Shown here in pieces: positions 7,932 to 17,670 of a stretch of 45,699 nt of DNA. Every line of letters starts with the position of its first letter. The first letter of the stretch is position 1. The translations under genes and the position numbers were made by a program. Source of the stretch: Deltaproteobacteria bacterium (GTDB lineage Bacteria > Myxococcota_A > UBA796 > CAJQPC01); assembly GCA_016717595.1 (NCBI GenBank), contig JADKFE010000072.1, positions 1 to 45,699 of the forward strand, written 5' to 3'. The notes under the pieces were generated by a model that had not been told where the DNA came from, searched no databases, and worked only from the letters and a program-made list of their open reading frames with translations.

Positions 7932-9931
7932 CCCTTGGCGGGGATCCGCTCGATGACGATCTTCTGGATGGTCGTGGCCCGAGTGACACGCTGCGCGGTC
8001 ACCTGGCCCCAGGTCAAGGCGCCGAACACGGTGTAGCCCGTCTCAAGATGGGGCTGAGGCGAGAGCGTGATGAACCACTGCGAGCCGCCCGTGTCGGGGC
8101 CCGAGAGCGCCATGCCCAACGCGCCCTCGCCATACTCCAAGGGGGAGAGCTCATCGGGGATGGCCCAGCCCGGCCCGCCGGAGCCGTCCCCCCGAGGGTC
8201 GCCGGCCTGAATCACGAAGTCGGGCACGACGCGGTGAAACCGGATCCCGTCGTAGAAGCCCTCTTCAGCGAGCTTGGCGAAGTTCCAGACCGTGAACGGC
8301 GCGACGTCGGGGCGCAGCGCCACACGCAGCTCACCGGCGTCGGTGAAGATGCGGGCGGAGACGATGCGCTCGACCTCCTCAATGCTCGGCACCACCATGG
8401 GGTTGTGCGCGGGGCTCACCGGGGTCGGCAGCTTGAGCGCGCTCGCCAGACCGACGGCCTCCGCCCGGGTCTTGGCCTCGGGCTGGACCGCGCCTTGCTG
8501 CACCAGGGCGGTGAGGGCGGCCTGGTGGGGCTTGAGATCCTTCACCAGCGGGATCGTCGCGCGGATCGCCGCCAGGCCTTCGGACCAGACGTCGGCGTTG
8601 AGGCTCGCCTGCAGGGCCTGAATCAGCGGGCTCAGCGCCTGGGCGTCGGGGAGCTTGGTGAGCAAGGAGGCCCCGGCGGCGACGACCTGCTCATCGGCGG
8701 CGCCCAACAACGAGAGGCGCTCTTCTAAGGTTGGGGTGAGCTCCATCAAGCGCCCGGCGGCGGTGCCGCGCAGGGCGGCCTCGGGGCTCTTGAGCGCGAG
8801 GCGGCTGAGCTGGGCGGTGTCGTCCAACGCCTCGATCGCCGCCTGCTGAACGAGCAGCGGCGCCTCGGGGCGTAAGAACGGCCGCAGGTTCAGCTCCACC
8901 TTGGCCTCGTCGAGCCCGCCGATGGTGGCGGCGACGATGAGGGGATCGGCGCTCTCCAAGAAGGGGCCCAGCAGCTTGGTGTGGTCGAGGCCCACGACGG
9001 CCCCGGCGGCGCGGAGGGCCTCCAGGCGCACGCCGAGGTCTTTGTCTTGGAGGAGCTTCTGGATGAGCTCGACGCTCTCTGGGGCGCCGAGGGTACGAAT
9101 CGAGCGCGCCGTCACCACCCGCACGCCGACGTCGGCGTCGTCCGCGCCAGCGCGTAAGAGCGCCTGTTTACGCTCGGGCGTGTTGGCGGCGGCGGCCAGG
9201 GCCCGGGTCAAGAAGGCGCGCACAACGGGATCGTAGTCCTCGACTTGGCGCTTGGAGAGGTCTGCGTAGGCGGCGTCGGGCAGCTCCGCGGCGCCGATCC
9301 GCGCCAGGGCGAAGGCCGCGGCCTGGCGGGGCTTGGGCTCAACCCGGCGGAGCTGGGCGGCCAGGGCGGTGAGGGTGGTTGGGGCGGACACCTCGGGCAG
9401 CTTCTTCATGCCCAGACGCCCCAAGGCGATGGCGGCCTCGCGGGACTCGGCCACGCCACCCTCTAAGGCCGAGAGCAGATCGGGCACCTGGGCGGCGCCA
9501 CCTTGGGCGCCCAAGGCGGCGACGAGGCGCGCGCGCACCTTGGGGTGCGTCTCCAAAGGCAGTCGGCGGGCGGCCTCTTCAGCGCCACCCACCACGAGCC
9601 CCAGCCCAAACGCGGCGTGCTCGCGCACGGTGAGATCGGCGTCCCCGCAGAGCGCGACGAGGCGGGGCAGCGCGGCGGCGTCCTTCAAGCGCGCGAGCGC
9701 GAGGGTGGCCCGGGCGCGCACAGAGGCCCGAGGATCGTTGAGGAAGGGCTCCAAAGAGGCCGAGGGCAGGCGCTGCAGCTCGATGAGCCAGATCGCCTGC
9801 GCCTCAAGGCGGTCGTCCGTAGGGACGGTCGCGGCGGTGGCGGTCGCGGCGGCGATAGGCGCCGATTCGGCGTCGGGAGCGGGCGCCATGGCCTGGGGGC
9901 CCATGAGGGCCAGGAGCAGGAGCGTCGTCAA
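7928..9931 (-). CDS. Exported HEAT-repeat protein with C-terminal cyclophilin-type PPIase domain
   Basis: The 667-residue product starts at TTG 9931 with GGAGG 5 nt upstream. The first ~16 residues form a signal-peptide core (TTLLLLALMGPQAMA). Residues ~40-510 are Ala/Leu-rich two-helix HEAT repeats (ARATLALARLKD, REHAAFGLGLV and many more). Residues ~525-665 are a cyclophilin domain that catalyses proline cis/trans isomerisation. The FHRVVPDFVIQAGD segment keeps the catalytic Arg and the Phe and Gln of the proline pocket, and GSQWFITLSPQPHL and GYTVFG complete the domain. The protein is probably periplasmic, where the HEAT array could present clients to the PPIase; that is inference. The nearby M1 enzyme carries the same repeat type. 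Confidence 0.88.
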   Translation of the reverse strand: MTTLLLLALMGPQAMAPAPDAESAPIAAATATAATVPTDDRLEAQAIWLIELQRLPSASLEPFLNDPRASVRARATLALARLKDAAALPRLVALCGDADLTVREHAAFGLGLVVGGAEEAARRLPLETHPKVRARLVAALGAQGGAAQVPDLLSALEGGVAESREAAIALGRLGMKKLPEVSAPTTLTALAAQLRRVEPKPRQAAAFALARIGAAELPDAAYADLSKRQVEDYDPVVRAFLTRALAAAANTPERKQALLRAGADDADVGVRVVTARSIRTLGAPESVELIQKLLQDKDLGVRLEALRAAGAVVGLDHTKLLGPFLESADPLIVAATIGGLDEAKVELNLRPFLRPEAPLLVQQAAIEALDDTAQLSRLALKSPEAALRGTAAGRLMELTPTLEERLSLLGAADEQVVAAGASLLTKLPDAQALSPLIQALQASLNADVWSEGLAAIRATIPLVKDLKPHQAALTALVQQGAVQPEAKTRAEAVGLASALKLPTPVSPAHNPMVVPSIEEVERIVSARIFTDAGELRVALRPDVAPFTVWNFAKLAEEGFYDGIRFHRVVPDFVIQAGDPRGDGSGGPGWAIPDELSPLEYGEGALGMALSGPDTGGSQWFITLSPQPHLETGYTVFGALTWGQVTAQRVTRATTIQKIVIERIPAKG

Positions 9932-9944
9932 GGCGGCCTCCGAA

Positions 9945-9968
9945 GGTTACCCCGCCTAAGCTAACCCA
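9945..9968. promoter_or_regulatory. Candidate divergent promoter with overlapping -10 boxes and a dyad
   Basis: The 54-nt gap between the minus-strand HEAT-cyclophilin gene and the plus-strand RNHCP gene contains TAAGCTA (9957-9963). It reads TAAGCT on plus and TAGCTT on minus, so each strand has a TANNNT -10-like box. On minus it is preceded by TGGGT, the extended motif also seen at 653 and 43291. The segment is framed by an inverted repeat GGTTA (9945-9949) and TAACC (9962-9966), which could be an operator. Confidence 0.4.
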
Positions 9969-9985
9969 CCGCGTCGAGGTCTCGG

Positions 9986-10555
9986 GTGTCGAGCGTGCAG
10001 GAGCAGGTACAAGAGCTTCTGAAGCTAGCGGGTGACGGTCGGGGAGGGCTCAAACGCGCCGCCGCCGCCCTCGATCGCCTGCCCGACGCGGAGCGAAAGG
10101 AGGCGCGCTCGGCGCTGATGGCGCTGGCCGGGGCCGAGTCGGCCATCGAGGATACGCAGGGCGACGAGGGTGAGCCCACGACCAAGCGGCTCTTGCGCTG
10201 GGCCTTGGGCCGTGAGGACGAGGCCCGGCGCCCCGGCAACCCCACCCGCCGGGACGAGGACTTCGTCTGCGCGCGCTGCGGCGCCCAGGTGCCCGCGGGC
10301 GGCGCGCGGGTGCGGGATCACTGCCCCGCGTGCCTGCACGGCCTGCACGTCGACGGCCCGGTGCCTGGGGATCGGGCGGCGGACTGCGGCGGGCTGTTGA
10401 CGCCCACGGGCTTAGAGCGGCGCGGAGAGGAGCTCGTGTTGACCCACACCTGCGCGGTGTGCGGCGTGGTACGCCGAGTTCGGGCGCACGCGGACGACGA
10501 CCCGGCCGCGCTTCGGGCCCTCTCGGCGTCGAGCGGTTGGCGGGCGATCCGTTGA
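9986..10555 (+). CDS. RNHCP-domain zinc-ribbon protein
   Basis: The product is 189 residues. The C-terminal half (about residues 85-175) matches the RNHCP domain (PF12647). It has FxCxxCGAQVP, then RDHCPACLHGLHVD (the name motif with Asn replaced by Asp), then PGDRAADCGGLL and a final CAVCG. The paired cysteines suggest zinc binding; the family function is unknown. Residues 1-80 are an extra charged helical region that I do not recognise. The start is GTG 9986 with GAGG at 9976-9979. tilS begins 24 nt downstream with no ribosome binding site of its own, so the two are probably co-transcribed. Confidence 0.8.
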   Translation: MSSVQEQVQELLKLAGDGRGGLKRAAAALDRLPDAERKEARSALMALAGAESAIEDTQGDEGEPTTKRLLRWALGREDEARRPGNPTRRDEDFVCARCGAQVPAGGARVRDHCPACLHGLHVDGPVPGDRAADCGGLLTPTGLERRGEELVLTHTCAVCGVVRRVRAHADDDPAALRALSASSGWRAIR

Positions 10556-10579
10556 CGTTCACGCCAGCGTGCGCAGCCT

Positions 10580-11794
10580 GTGAGCGTGCCGACCGATCTC
10601 CTCGAACGCCTCGCGGGCTCATGCGCGGCGCTCTCCCTCGGTGAGCCCCTCTTCGTCGCCGTCTCCGGCGGCGTGGACTCGACGGTTCTGGCCTGGGCCC
10701 TTCACCAGCTCGGGTTTCGGCCGACGGTGGTGCATGTTCACCATGGCCTTCGCGCCGCGTCCGACGAGGAGGCTCGCCAGGTGGAGGCCCTCGCAGAGAC
10801 GCTCGGCCTGCCGTTTCGGCTGATTCGCCTCTCCCTGGAGCCCGACCCCGCGGGCCTCGCCGCCCGCGCCCGCGCCGCGCGGTACGCCGCGTTTGAGGCG
10901 CTGCCCCCCGGAGACATCGCCCTTGGCCATCACCTCGACGACCAGGCCGAGACCGTGCTCGACCGCCTCGCGCGCGGCGCCGGCGCGCGAGGGTTGGGCG
11001 GGATGCGCGCGCGACGGGGCCGGTATGTTCGGCCGCTCCTGTTCGCGCGCCGGGCTGAGCTTGAGGCCGTCGCCCGCGCCGCGGGGCTTTGCTGGGCCGA
11101 GGATCCCTCCAACCACACCCGGTCTCGGGGTGCCCTGCGCCACCAGGTTCTGCCCGCCTTAGAGGCCATCCGGGCGGGCGCGGCGCTGGGTTTGGCCCGC
11201 AGCGCGGCCCTGCTCGCTGAGGACGACGCGCTCCTGAGCAGCCTCGCCGAGCCCCTGTTCACCGAGGATGGCGGCGTCTCTTGCGCCAAGCTGAACGCCG
11301 CGCCGCCGCCCCTTCAGCGTCGGGCCCTCCTGCGGCTCATGGAGTCCGCGCGAGGGGAGGGGGCCCCGGAGCTCAGCGCCCGGCACCTCGACGCCGCGCT
11401 CCTGTTGCACCACCCCGGCGCGGTCCTCACTCTGCCCGGCGGCTACGCCTTGGTGCGAGACGACGACACCCTGCGCTGCCTGCCTCCGGCCCCCTCGCCC
11501 GCCGAGGGCGCGGTGTTTACCTGGGGGCTGTGGCGAGTTGAAGCGGACGCCCCGGTTCGGGCGCGCTCGCCAGAGCCCGGGGAGCAGCTCGGCGGCCAAG
11601 ACCTCACCGAGCGCCTTCGCGCGGCGGGCATAAGCCAGATCTTTCGTCGATATCACCCCGTCATCGAGCGAGGGGGCCAACGCTGGGTGCCTGGCCTGTC
11701 CCTCTCGTCCTCAAGCCGGGGTGTGCGTGTGCGGTGTGAGCGCCCCGCCGGGCCATCGGTGCCCGGTGGTGGCCCTTTCGAGGCTACGATATAG
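10580..11794 (+). CDS. tilS: tRNA(Ile)-lysidine synthase TilS
   Basis: TilS uses ATP to attach lysine to C34 of the CAU-anticodon tRNA-Ile, switching it from Met to Ile decoding. The PP-loop SGGVDST is at about residues 30-36. The LGHHLDDQAET motif (about residue 115) and the arginine-rich RGRYVRPLL segment follow. Residues ~215-275 correspond to the substrate-binding middle domain and the C-terminal ~100 residues to the TilS_C domain. The length of 404 is normal for the long form. The start GTG 10580 has no clear ribosome binding site, so translation may be coupled to the upstream RNHCP gene. Confidence 0.95.
   Translation: MSVPTDLLERLAGSCAALSLGEPLFVAVSGGVDSTVLAWALHQLGFRPTVVHVHHGLRAASDEEARQVEALAETLGLPFRLIRLSLEPDPAGLAARARAARYAAFEALPPGDIALGHHLDDQAETVLDRLARGAGARGLGGMRARRGRYVRPLLFARRAELEAVARAAGLCWAEDPSNHTRSRGALRHQVLPALEAIRAGAALGLARSAALLAEDDALLSSLAEPLFTEDGGVSCAKLNAAPPPLQRRALLRLMESARGEGAPELSARHLDAALLLHHPGAVLTLPGGYALVRDDDTLRCLPPAPSPAEGAVFTWGLWRVEADAPVRARSPEPGEQLGGQDLTERLRAAGISQIFRRYHPVIERGGQRWVPGLSLSSSSRGVRVRCERPAGPSVPGGGPFEATI
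11785..11791 (+). promoter_or_regulatory. Candidate -10 box for ftsH
   Basis: TACGATA at 11785-11791 overlaps the last codons of tilS and fits TANNNT; TATAGT one helical face later (11790-11795) is an alternative. No convincing -35 is present 16-18 nt upstream. A start near 11797 would give a leader of about 44 nt for ftsH. Confidence 0.25.
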
Positions 11795-11840
11795 TCCACC
11801 ATTGCTGACTGAGAGCGGAAGCTCGGGATGACCTCCTGAT

Positions 11841-13670
<1,830 letters not shown>

Positions 13671-13694
13671 GCGCCCGCCTGGAGATTCCCCCGA

Positions 13695-14496
13695 GTGAAC
13701 GTCCGAATCGCCGGGGTGCTCAACGTCACCCCTGACTCCTTCTCCGACGGCGGGCGCGATGCGTCCGCCGCCGCGGCGATCGCCCGAGGGCTCACGCTCT
13801 GGGCTGAAGGTGCGGCTTGGGTAGACGTCGGCGGCGAGTCCACGCGCCCCGGCGCCGCCCCTGTGGACGAGGCCGAGGAGCTTCGGCGGGTGATGCCCGT
13901 GATCGAGGGCCTCGTCGCCGCGGGCGCGCCGGTCTCCATCGACACCCAGAAGCCCGGCGTGGCCCGGGCGGCCTTGGCCGCTGGGGCGCGGCTCGTGAAC
14001 GACGTGGGCGGCCTGCGGGCTAGACGGCATGGCCGAGGCCGCCGCGGAGTTTGGCGCGGGGGTGGTCGTGATGCACATGCGCGGCGACCCGTTGACCATG
14101 CAGCGCCACACCCGCTACGACGACGTCGTCGGTGAGGTTCGCGCTGGGCTTGAGCTCGGTCTGCGTCGCGCTCTGGACGCTGGTGTGCGAGAGATCTGGC
14201 TCGACCCGGGCCTCGGCTTCGGCAAAGACACCGCGGGCAACCTCACGCTCCTGCGGCGCCTGCCCGAGCTTCTGGACCTCGGCTTCCCGCTCTACGTCGG
14301 CGCGTCCCGCAAACGTTTCATCGGTGAGCTGACCGGTCGAGACGCGCCGTTGGAGCGTAGTTATGGCAGCGTCGGCGCGGCCTTGGCGGCGGTGGCGGGC
14401 GGGGCCAGCGCCCTGCGTGTTCACGACGTCGCCGCCACACGCGACGCCTTGGCCGTGTTCTTGGCGGCGCGCCCGCCCGTCGTGGGGGCCGCGTGA
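13695..14496 (+). CDS. folP: Dihydropteroate synthase FolP, split by a frameshift
   Basis: FolP condenses para-aminobenzoate with dihydropterin pyrophosphate in folate synthesis. The first frame (GTG 13695, GGAG at 13681-13684) gives MNVRIAGVLNVTPDSFSDGG, then VDVGGESTRPGA, SIDTQ and VNDVGGLR. The second frame resumes at DGMAEAAAEFG and gives MHMRGDP, LDPGLGFGK, SRKRFIGELTG and the closing RVHDV. The break lies at 14016-14022 (CGG GCT AGA C). Removing one base (G near 14019 or A 14022), or adding two, joins the halves into about 266 residues, normal for FolP. All motifs survive, so an error or recoding is more likely than an old pseudogene. The stop overlaps cdaA by 4 nt. Confidence 0.85.
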
Positions 14497-15299
14497 GCTT
14501 AGAGGCCGCCCGGCTCTTGCTCGCCAACTGGGAGCCCCGCGACGCCTTAGACGTGGCGCTGATGTGGTTCTTGCTCTACCAAGCGCTGCTGTTGGTGCGC
14601 GGAACCCGCGCGTTTCAGAGCCTCGTGGGCCTCGTCGCCCTGGGCGGCCTCTACCTGCTCAGCCTGCGGTTTGAGCTGCTCACCCTCCGTTGGGCGCTGG
14701 ACAAGTTCTTCGTCTACATCGTGCTCGCCGTGTTGATCCTCTTCCAAGAGGACATCCGCCGGGGCCTCGCCTCCACGGGCGGGCGGCTGTTCTCGGGTTT
14801 CTCTTCAGATCCCGACAGCTTCGCCCATGAAGAGATCGTGCAGGCCGCCTTCGCGTTGGCCTCGCGGCGCATCGGCGCGCTCATCGTCATCGAGCGCGGC
14901 GCGAGCTTGAGCGACGTCGCCGAGTCGGGCCACGCCATCGACGCCGAGGTCAGCCAAGAGCTGCTCTCCTCCATCTTCCACCCCACCTCGCCGCTGCATG
15001 ACGGCGCCGTGCTCATCCGAAAAGGGCGCTTGTTGGCGGCGAAGGTCTTCTTGCCGCTCACGCTGAGCAAAGACATCGCGCGGTACTTCGGCACCCGCCA
15101 CCGCGCCGCGTTGGGGCTCAGCGAAGAGACCGACGCCGTGGTGCTCGTGGTCTCTGAAGAGCGCGGCGCGGTGTCGCTGGTGATGGCCGGCGCGCTCACC
15201 CCCGTCGCCGACACGAACGAGCTGCGCCAGCGGCTCCAAGAGATCTTCGCGCCAACCTCGAGCGCCGCCCGCGTCGGGTTCGCGGCTGGGGGGCGCTGA
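14493..15299 (+). CDS. cdaA: Diadenylate cyclase CdaA
   Basis: CdaA makes cyclic di-AMP from two ATP. The 268-residue protein has the CdaA layout. Three N-terminal transmembrane helices occupy about residues 20-85. The DAC/DisA_N domain follows, with the DGA motif at D170-G171-A172 and the RHR motif at R202-H203-R204 in GTRHRAALG. The final SVEERGAVSL-like strand is present. It starts at GTG 14493 inside the end of folP, so it is translationally coupled. The following ybbR/cdaR and glmM genes are its standard partners. In known systems the YbbR protein regulates the cyclase and GlmM can inhibit it, linking c-di-AMP to cell-wall precursor supply. Confidence 0.96.
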   Translation: MSLEAARLLLANWEPRDALDVALMWFLLYQALLLVRGTRAFQSLVGLVALGGLYLLSLRFELLTLRWALDKFFVYIVLAVLILFQEDIRRGLASTGGRLFSGFSSDPDSFAHEEIVQAAFALASRRIGALIVIERGASLSDVAESGHAIDAEVSQELLSSIFHPTSPLHDGAVLIRKGRLLAAKVFLPLTLSKDIARYFGTRHRAALGLSEETDAVVLVVSEERGAVSLVMAGALTPVADTNELRQRLQEIFAPTSSAARVGFAAGGR

Positions 15300-15302
15300 G
15301 CC

Positions 15303-16298
15303 ATGGCCCGTCGTCTCGAAGGCGCCTCTTGGTGGGCGCGGGCCCTGCGCGCCGTCCGCGGCATGTTCGTCGAGAACCTCGCCACGAAGCTCGTCTCGTG
15401 CCTGCTGGCGCTTGGCCTCTGGGCCTGGGTGCAAGGGGAGCTGGTGGTCGAGGAGACCGCCTGGATCGGCGTCGACTACAAGATCTCCGACGACAAGGCC
15501 CTCACCCAAGAGCCCAACCAGCGCCTCCGGGCGAACATCTCCGGGCCCCAGGCGCTCGTGCGTGAGCTGCGCCGGGTTCAGCCCAAGCTGCACGTCGATC
15601 TGAGCGAGTACCCCTTAGGCGTGCACACGATCGACTTTTTGCCCAGCGAGATTGAGGGTTTACCTCCATCGGTGAACGTGCTCGGCCTGGCGCCGAACTC
15701 GCTGCAGGTTGAGGTCGAGGCCAAACACACCCGCACCGTGAGCGTTCGGGTAGAGCAGCGCGGCGAGCCCCCCGAGGGCTACCGTGTGCGCCAGATCACC
15801 GTCGAGCCCGCCGAGGTTGAGGTCCAGGGCCCACGCTCGATCGTCGAGAACATCGAGGCCATCGTCACTGAAGAGATCAGCGTGAGCGATCTCCGGGCGA
15901 CCGCCCGTGTGCCCGTCGTGCTGCGCCTGAGCCCACGCACCTTAGGCCTGAGCCGCAGCCAGCCGGTCACCGCCACCATCGAGATCGAGCCGGTGACCAG
16001 CGCCCGCACCTTCACCGACGTGCCGGTGATCGTGCGAAACCGCGGCTGGCGCTCGGAGCTTGAGAGCGTCGAGATCACGCTCACCGGCCCGATGCAGGCC
16101 CTCGCCGCCATCGGTGAGGACGAGGTGACCGTGCTCGTGCATGTCCCCGACGATGTCGAGGGCGACAGCCTGATGTTGAGCTTAGGCGCAGAGTCCGGCG
16201 CCCGCTTGGAGGTGTTGCACCCGGCGGCCGACGAAGTGACCGTGAAGAAGTTGTCCCCGTCGAAGCTGCGGGTGCTCGGCAGCGGGCCCCCCGGATGA
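15303..16298 (+). CDS. YbbR/CdaR-like regulator of the diadenylate cyclase
   Basis: The 331-residue protein has one N-terminal transmembrane helix (about residues 27-42, in TKLVSCLLALGLWAWVQG) and an extracytoplasmic part made of repeated YbbR beta domains. Each carries a signature such as VSVRVEQRGEPPEGYRV, PAEVEVQGPRS and VTLTGP-like strands; I count three to four. The segment SKLRVLGSGP closes the protein. YbbR (CdaR) proteins bind CdaA through the membrane region and modulate c-di-AMP synthesis. The start is ATG 15303, 3 nt after the cdaA stop. glmM follows immediately, completing the conserved three-gene module. Confidence 0.92.
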   Translation: MARRLEGASWWARALRAVRGMFVENLATKLVSCLLALGLWAWVQGELVVEETAWIGVDYKISDDKALTQEPNQRLRANISGPQALVRELRRVQPKLHVDLSEYPLGVHTIDFLPSEIEGLPPSVNVLGLAPNSLQVEVEAKHTRTVSVRVEQRGEPPEGYRVRQITVEPAEVEVQGPRSIVENIEAIVTEEISVSDLRATARVPVVLRLSPRTLGLSRSQPVTATIEIEPVTSARTFTDVPVIVRNRGWRSELESVEITLTGPMQALAAIGEDEVTVLVHVPDDVEGDSLMLSLGAESGARLEVLHPAADEVTVKKLSPSKLRVLGSGPPG

Positions 16299-16305
16299 GG
16301 TGAGC

Positions 16306-17571
16306 ATGGCGCTGTTTGGAACCGACGGCATTCGTGGGCGTTTTCCTGAGCCTCCGATGGACCTCAACACCGCGACCGATCTCGGCCGCGCCCTGCGAAA
16401 CCGCATCGGCGACGCGCCCTTGTTGCTCGCCCGCGACACCCGCGAGAGCGGCCCGGCCCTCGCGAAGGCCGTGGCCCGAGGCGCGGGCGGTGAGGTGCTC
16501 GACCTCGGCGTCTTGCCCACGCCCGCCGCCTCCGCCTTGCTCGCTGAGGGCTGGGGCGCCGCGGCGGTGGTGATCACCGCGTCGCACAACCCCTGGTTCG
16601 ACAACGGCCTCAAGGTGCTCGGCGCGGGCGGGGTCAAGCTCAGCGACGCCGACGAGGCCGCCTTGGCCCGAGAGATGGCCACGCCGCGCCAGCACAACCC
16701 CGCTACGCTGCACCGCGTCCCTTGCGACGGGGAGCGCGCCTATGAGCGGCTGATGATTGAGCGCGCCCCGGCGCCGTGGCGGCTCAAAGGCGTAAAGATC
16801 GCCTTAGACGCCGCGAACGGCGCCGCCGCCCGCACCGCGCCGTCGATCCTCCGCGCCCTGGGCGTCGAGCTCACGGTCATCGGCGACACGCCCGACGGAA
16901 AAAACATCAACGAAGGCGTCGGCGCCGTCCATCCCGAGGCCTTGGCCAAGGTGGTGCGCGACACAGGCGCCGCGGTCGGCATCGCCCTCGATGGAGACGG
17001 CGACCGCTGCCAGCTCATCGACGCCGCCGGGGAGCTTGTGGACGGCGACGCCTTGCTCCTCCTCTTGGCGCGGGCGCCGGGGGTGGTCGGCACGGTGATG
17101 AGCAACGCCGCCTTGGAGCGCGCGCTGCTGAGCCGGGGCTTGGGCTTCGCGCGGGCGGCCGTGGGCGACCGTTACGTCGCCGAGGAGCTCAGCCGTCGCG
17201 GCTGGCGGGTGGGCGGTGAGCCCTCGGGGCATGTGCTGCTCGCCGAGGGTTTCCCCACCGGCGATGGCCTGCTCACCGCGCTCTTCGCCCTGGCCGACGG
17301 CGTCGATCTTCAGGCGCGTCTGCGCGGCTTCCGCCCAGATCCCCAGGCGCTCCTCGCCGTGCCCGTCGCCCGAAAGACGCCCCTGGACGCTGTCCCTGAG
17401 CTCTCGGTCATCGAGGCCGAGGCCCGGGCGGCGGGGGTGAGCCGTGTGCTCTTACGGTACTCAGGCACCGAGCCCAAGCTGCGGGTGATGGTGGAGGCCC
17501 CTGAGCTGGCCCTCGCTCAGGCTTGGGCACAACGTCTGGCGCAATCCGCCCAGGCCGCCTTGTCAAGCTGA
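16306..17571 (+). CDS. glmM: Phosphoglucosamine mutase GlmM
   Basis: GlmM interconverts glucosamine-6-phosphate and glucosamine-1-phosphate on the way to UDP-GlcNAc. The N terminus MALFGTDGIRG is diagnostic. The phospho-serine loop TASHNPWFDNGLK is near residue 90, the Mg site DGDGDRC near 228, the sugar loop GEPSGH near 304, and the phosphate loop RYSGTEPKLR near 384. I chose ATG 16306, about 5 nt after GAGG at 16297-16300; GTG 16300 would add two residues. The length of about 421 is slightly short for the family (about 445), with no motif missing. pdxJ follows after a 99-nt gap that holds a hairpin and direct repeats. Confidence 0.96.
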   Translation: MALFGTDGIRGRFPEPPMDLNTATDLGRALRNRIGDAPLLLARDTRESGPALAKAVARGAGGEVLDLGVLPTPAASALLAEGWGAAAVVITASHNPWFDNGLKVLGAGGVKLSDADEAALAREMATPRQHNPATLHRVPCDGERAYERLMIERAPAPWRLKGVKIALDAANGAAARTAPSILRALGVELTVIGDTPDGKNINEGVGAVHPEALAKVVRDTGAAVGIALDGDGDRCQLIDAAGELVDGDALLLLLARAPGVVGTVMSNAALERALLSRGLGFARAAVGDRYVAEELSRRGWRVGGEPSGHVLLAEGFPTGDGLLTALFALADGVDLQARLRGFRPDPQALLAVPVARKTPLDAVPELSVIEAEARAAGVSRVLLRYSGTEPKLRVMVEAPELALAQAWAQRLAQSAQAALSS

Positions 17572-17572
17572 C

Positions 17573-17618
17573 GGCCGGTCAGGTTCTGCCCGGGATCCTC
17601 CGGGCTGGTCAGGTTATG
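17573..17618. repeat. Imperfect 16-nt direct repeats flanking a hairpin upstream of pdxJ
   Basis: GGCCGGTCAGGTTCTG (17573-17588) recurs as GGCTGGTCAGGTTATG (17603-17618), 14 of 16 positions identical, at a 30-nt period. Between them an inverted repeat GCCCGG (17588-17593) and CCGGGC (17600-17605) can form a 6-bp stem. This sits in the 99-nt gap between glmM and pdxJ and could be a regulator-binding site or a processing or termination structure. No T-tract follows. Confidence 0.55.
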
Positions 17619-17670
17619 GGGGCCGACCGTCGGGGCGAAGCGCCGCCTCGGGCAACATCGTGGAGCGCGT

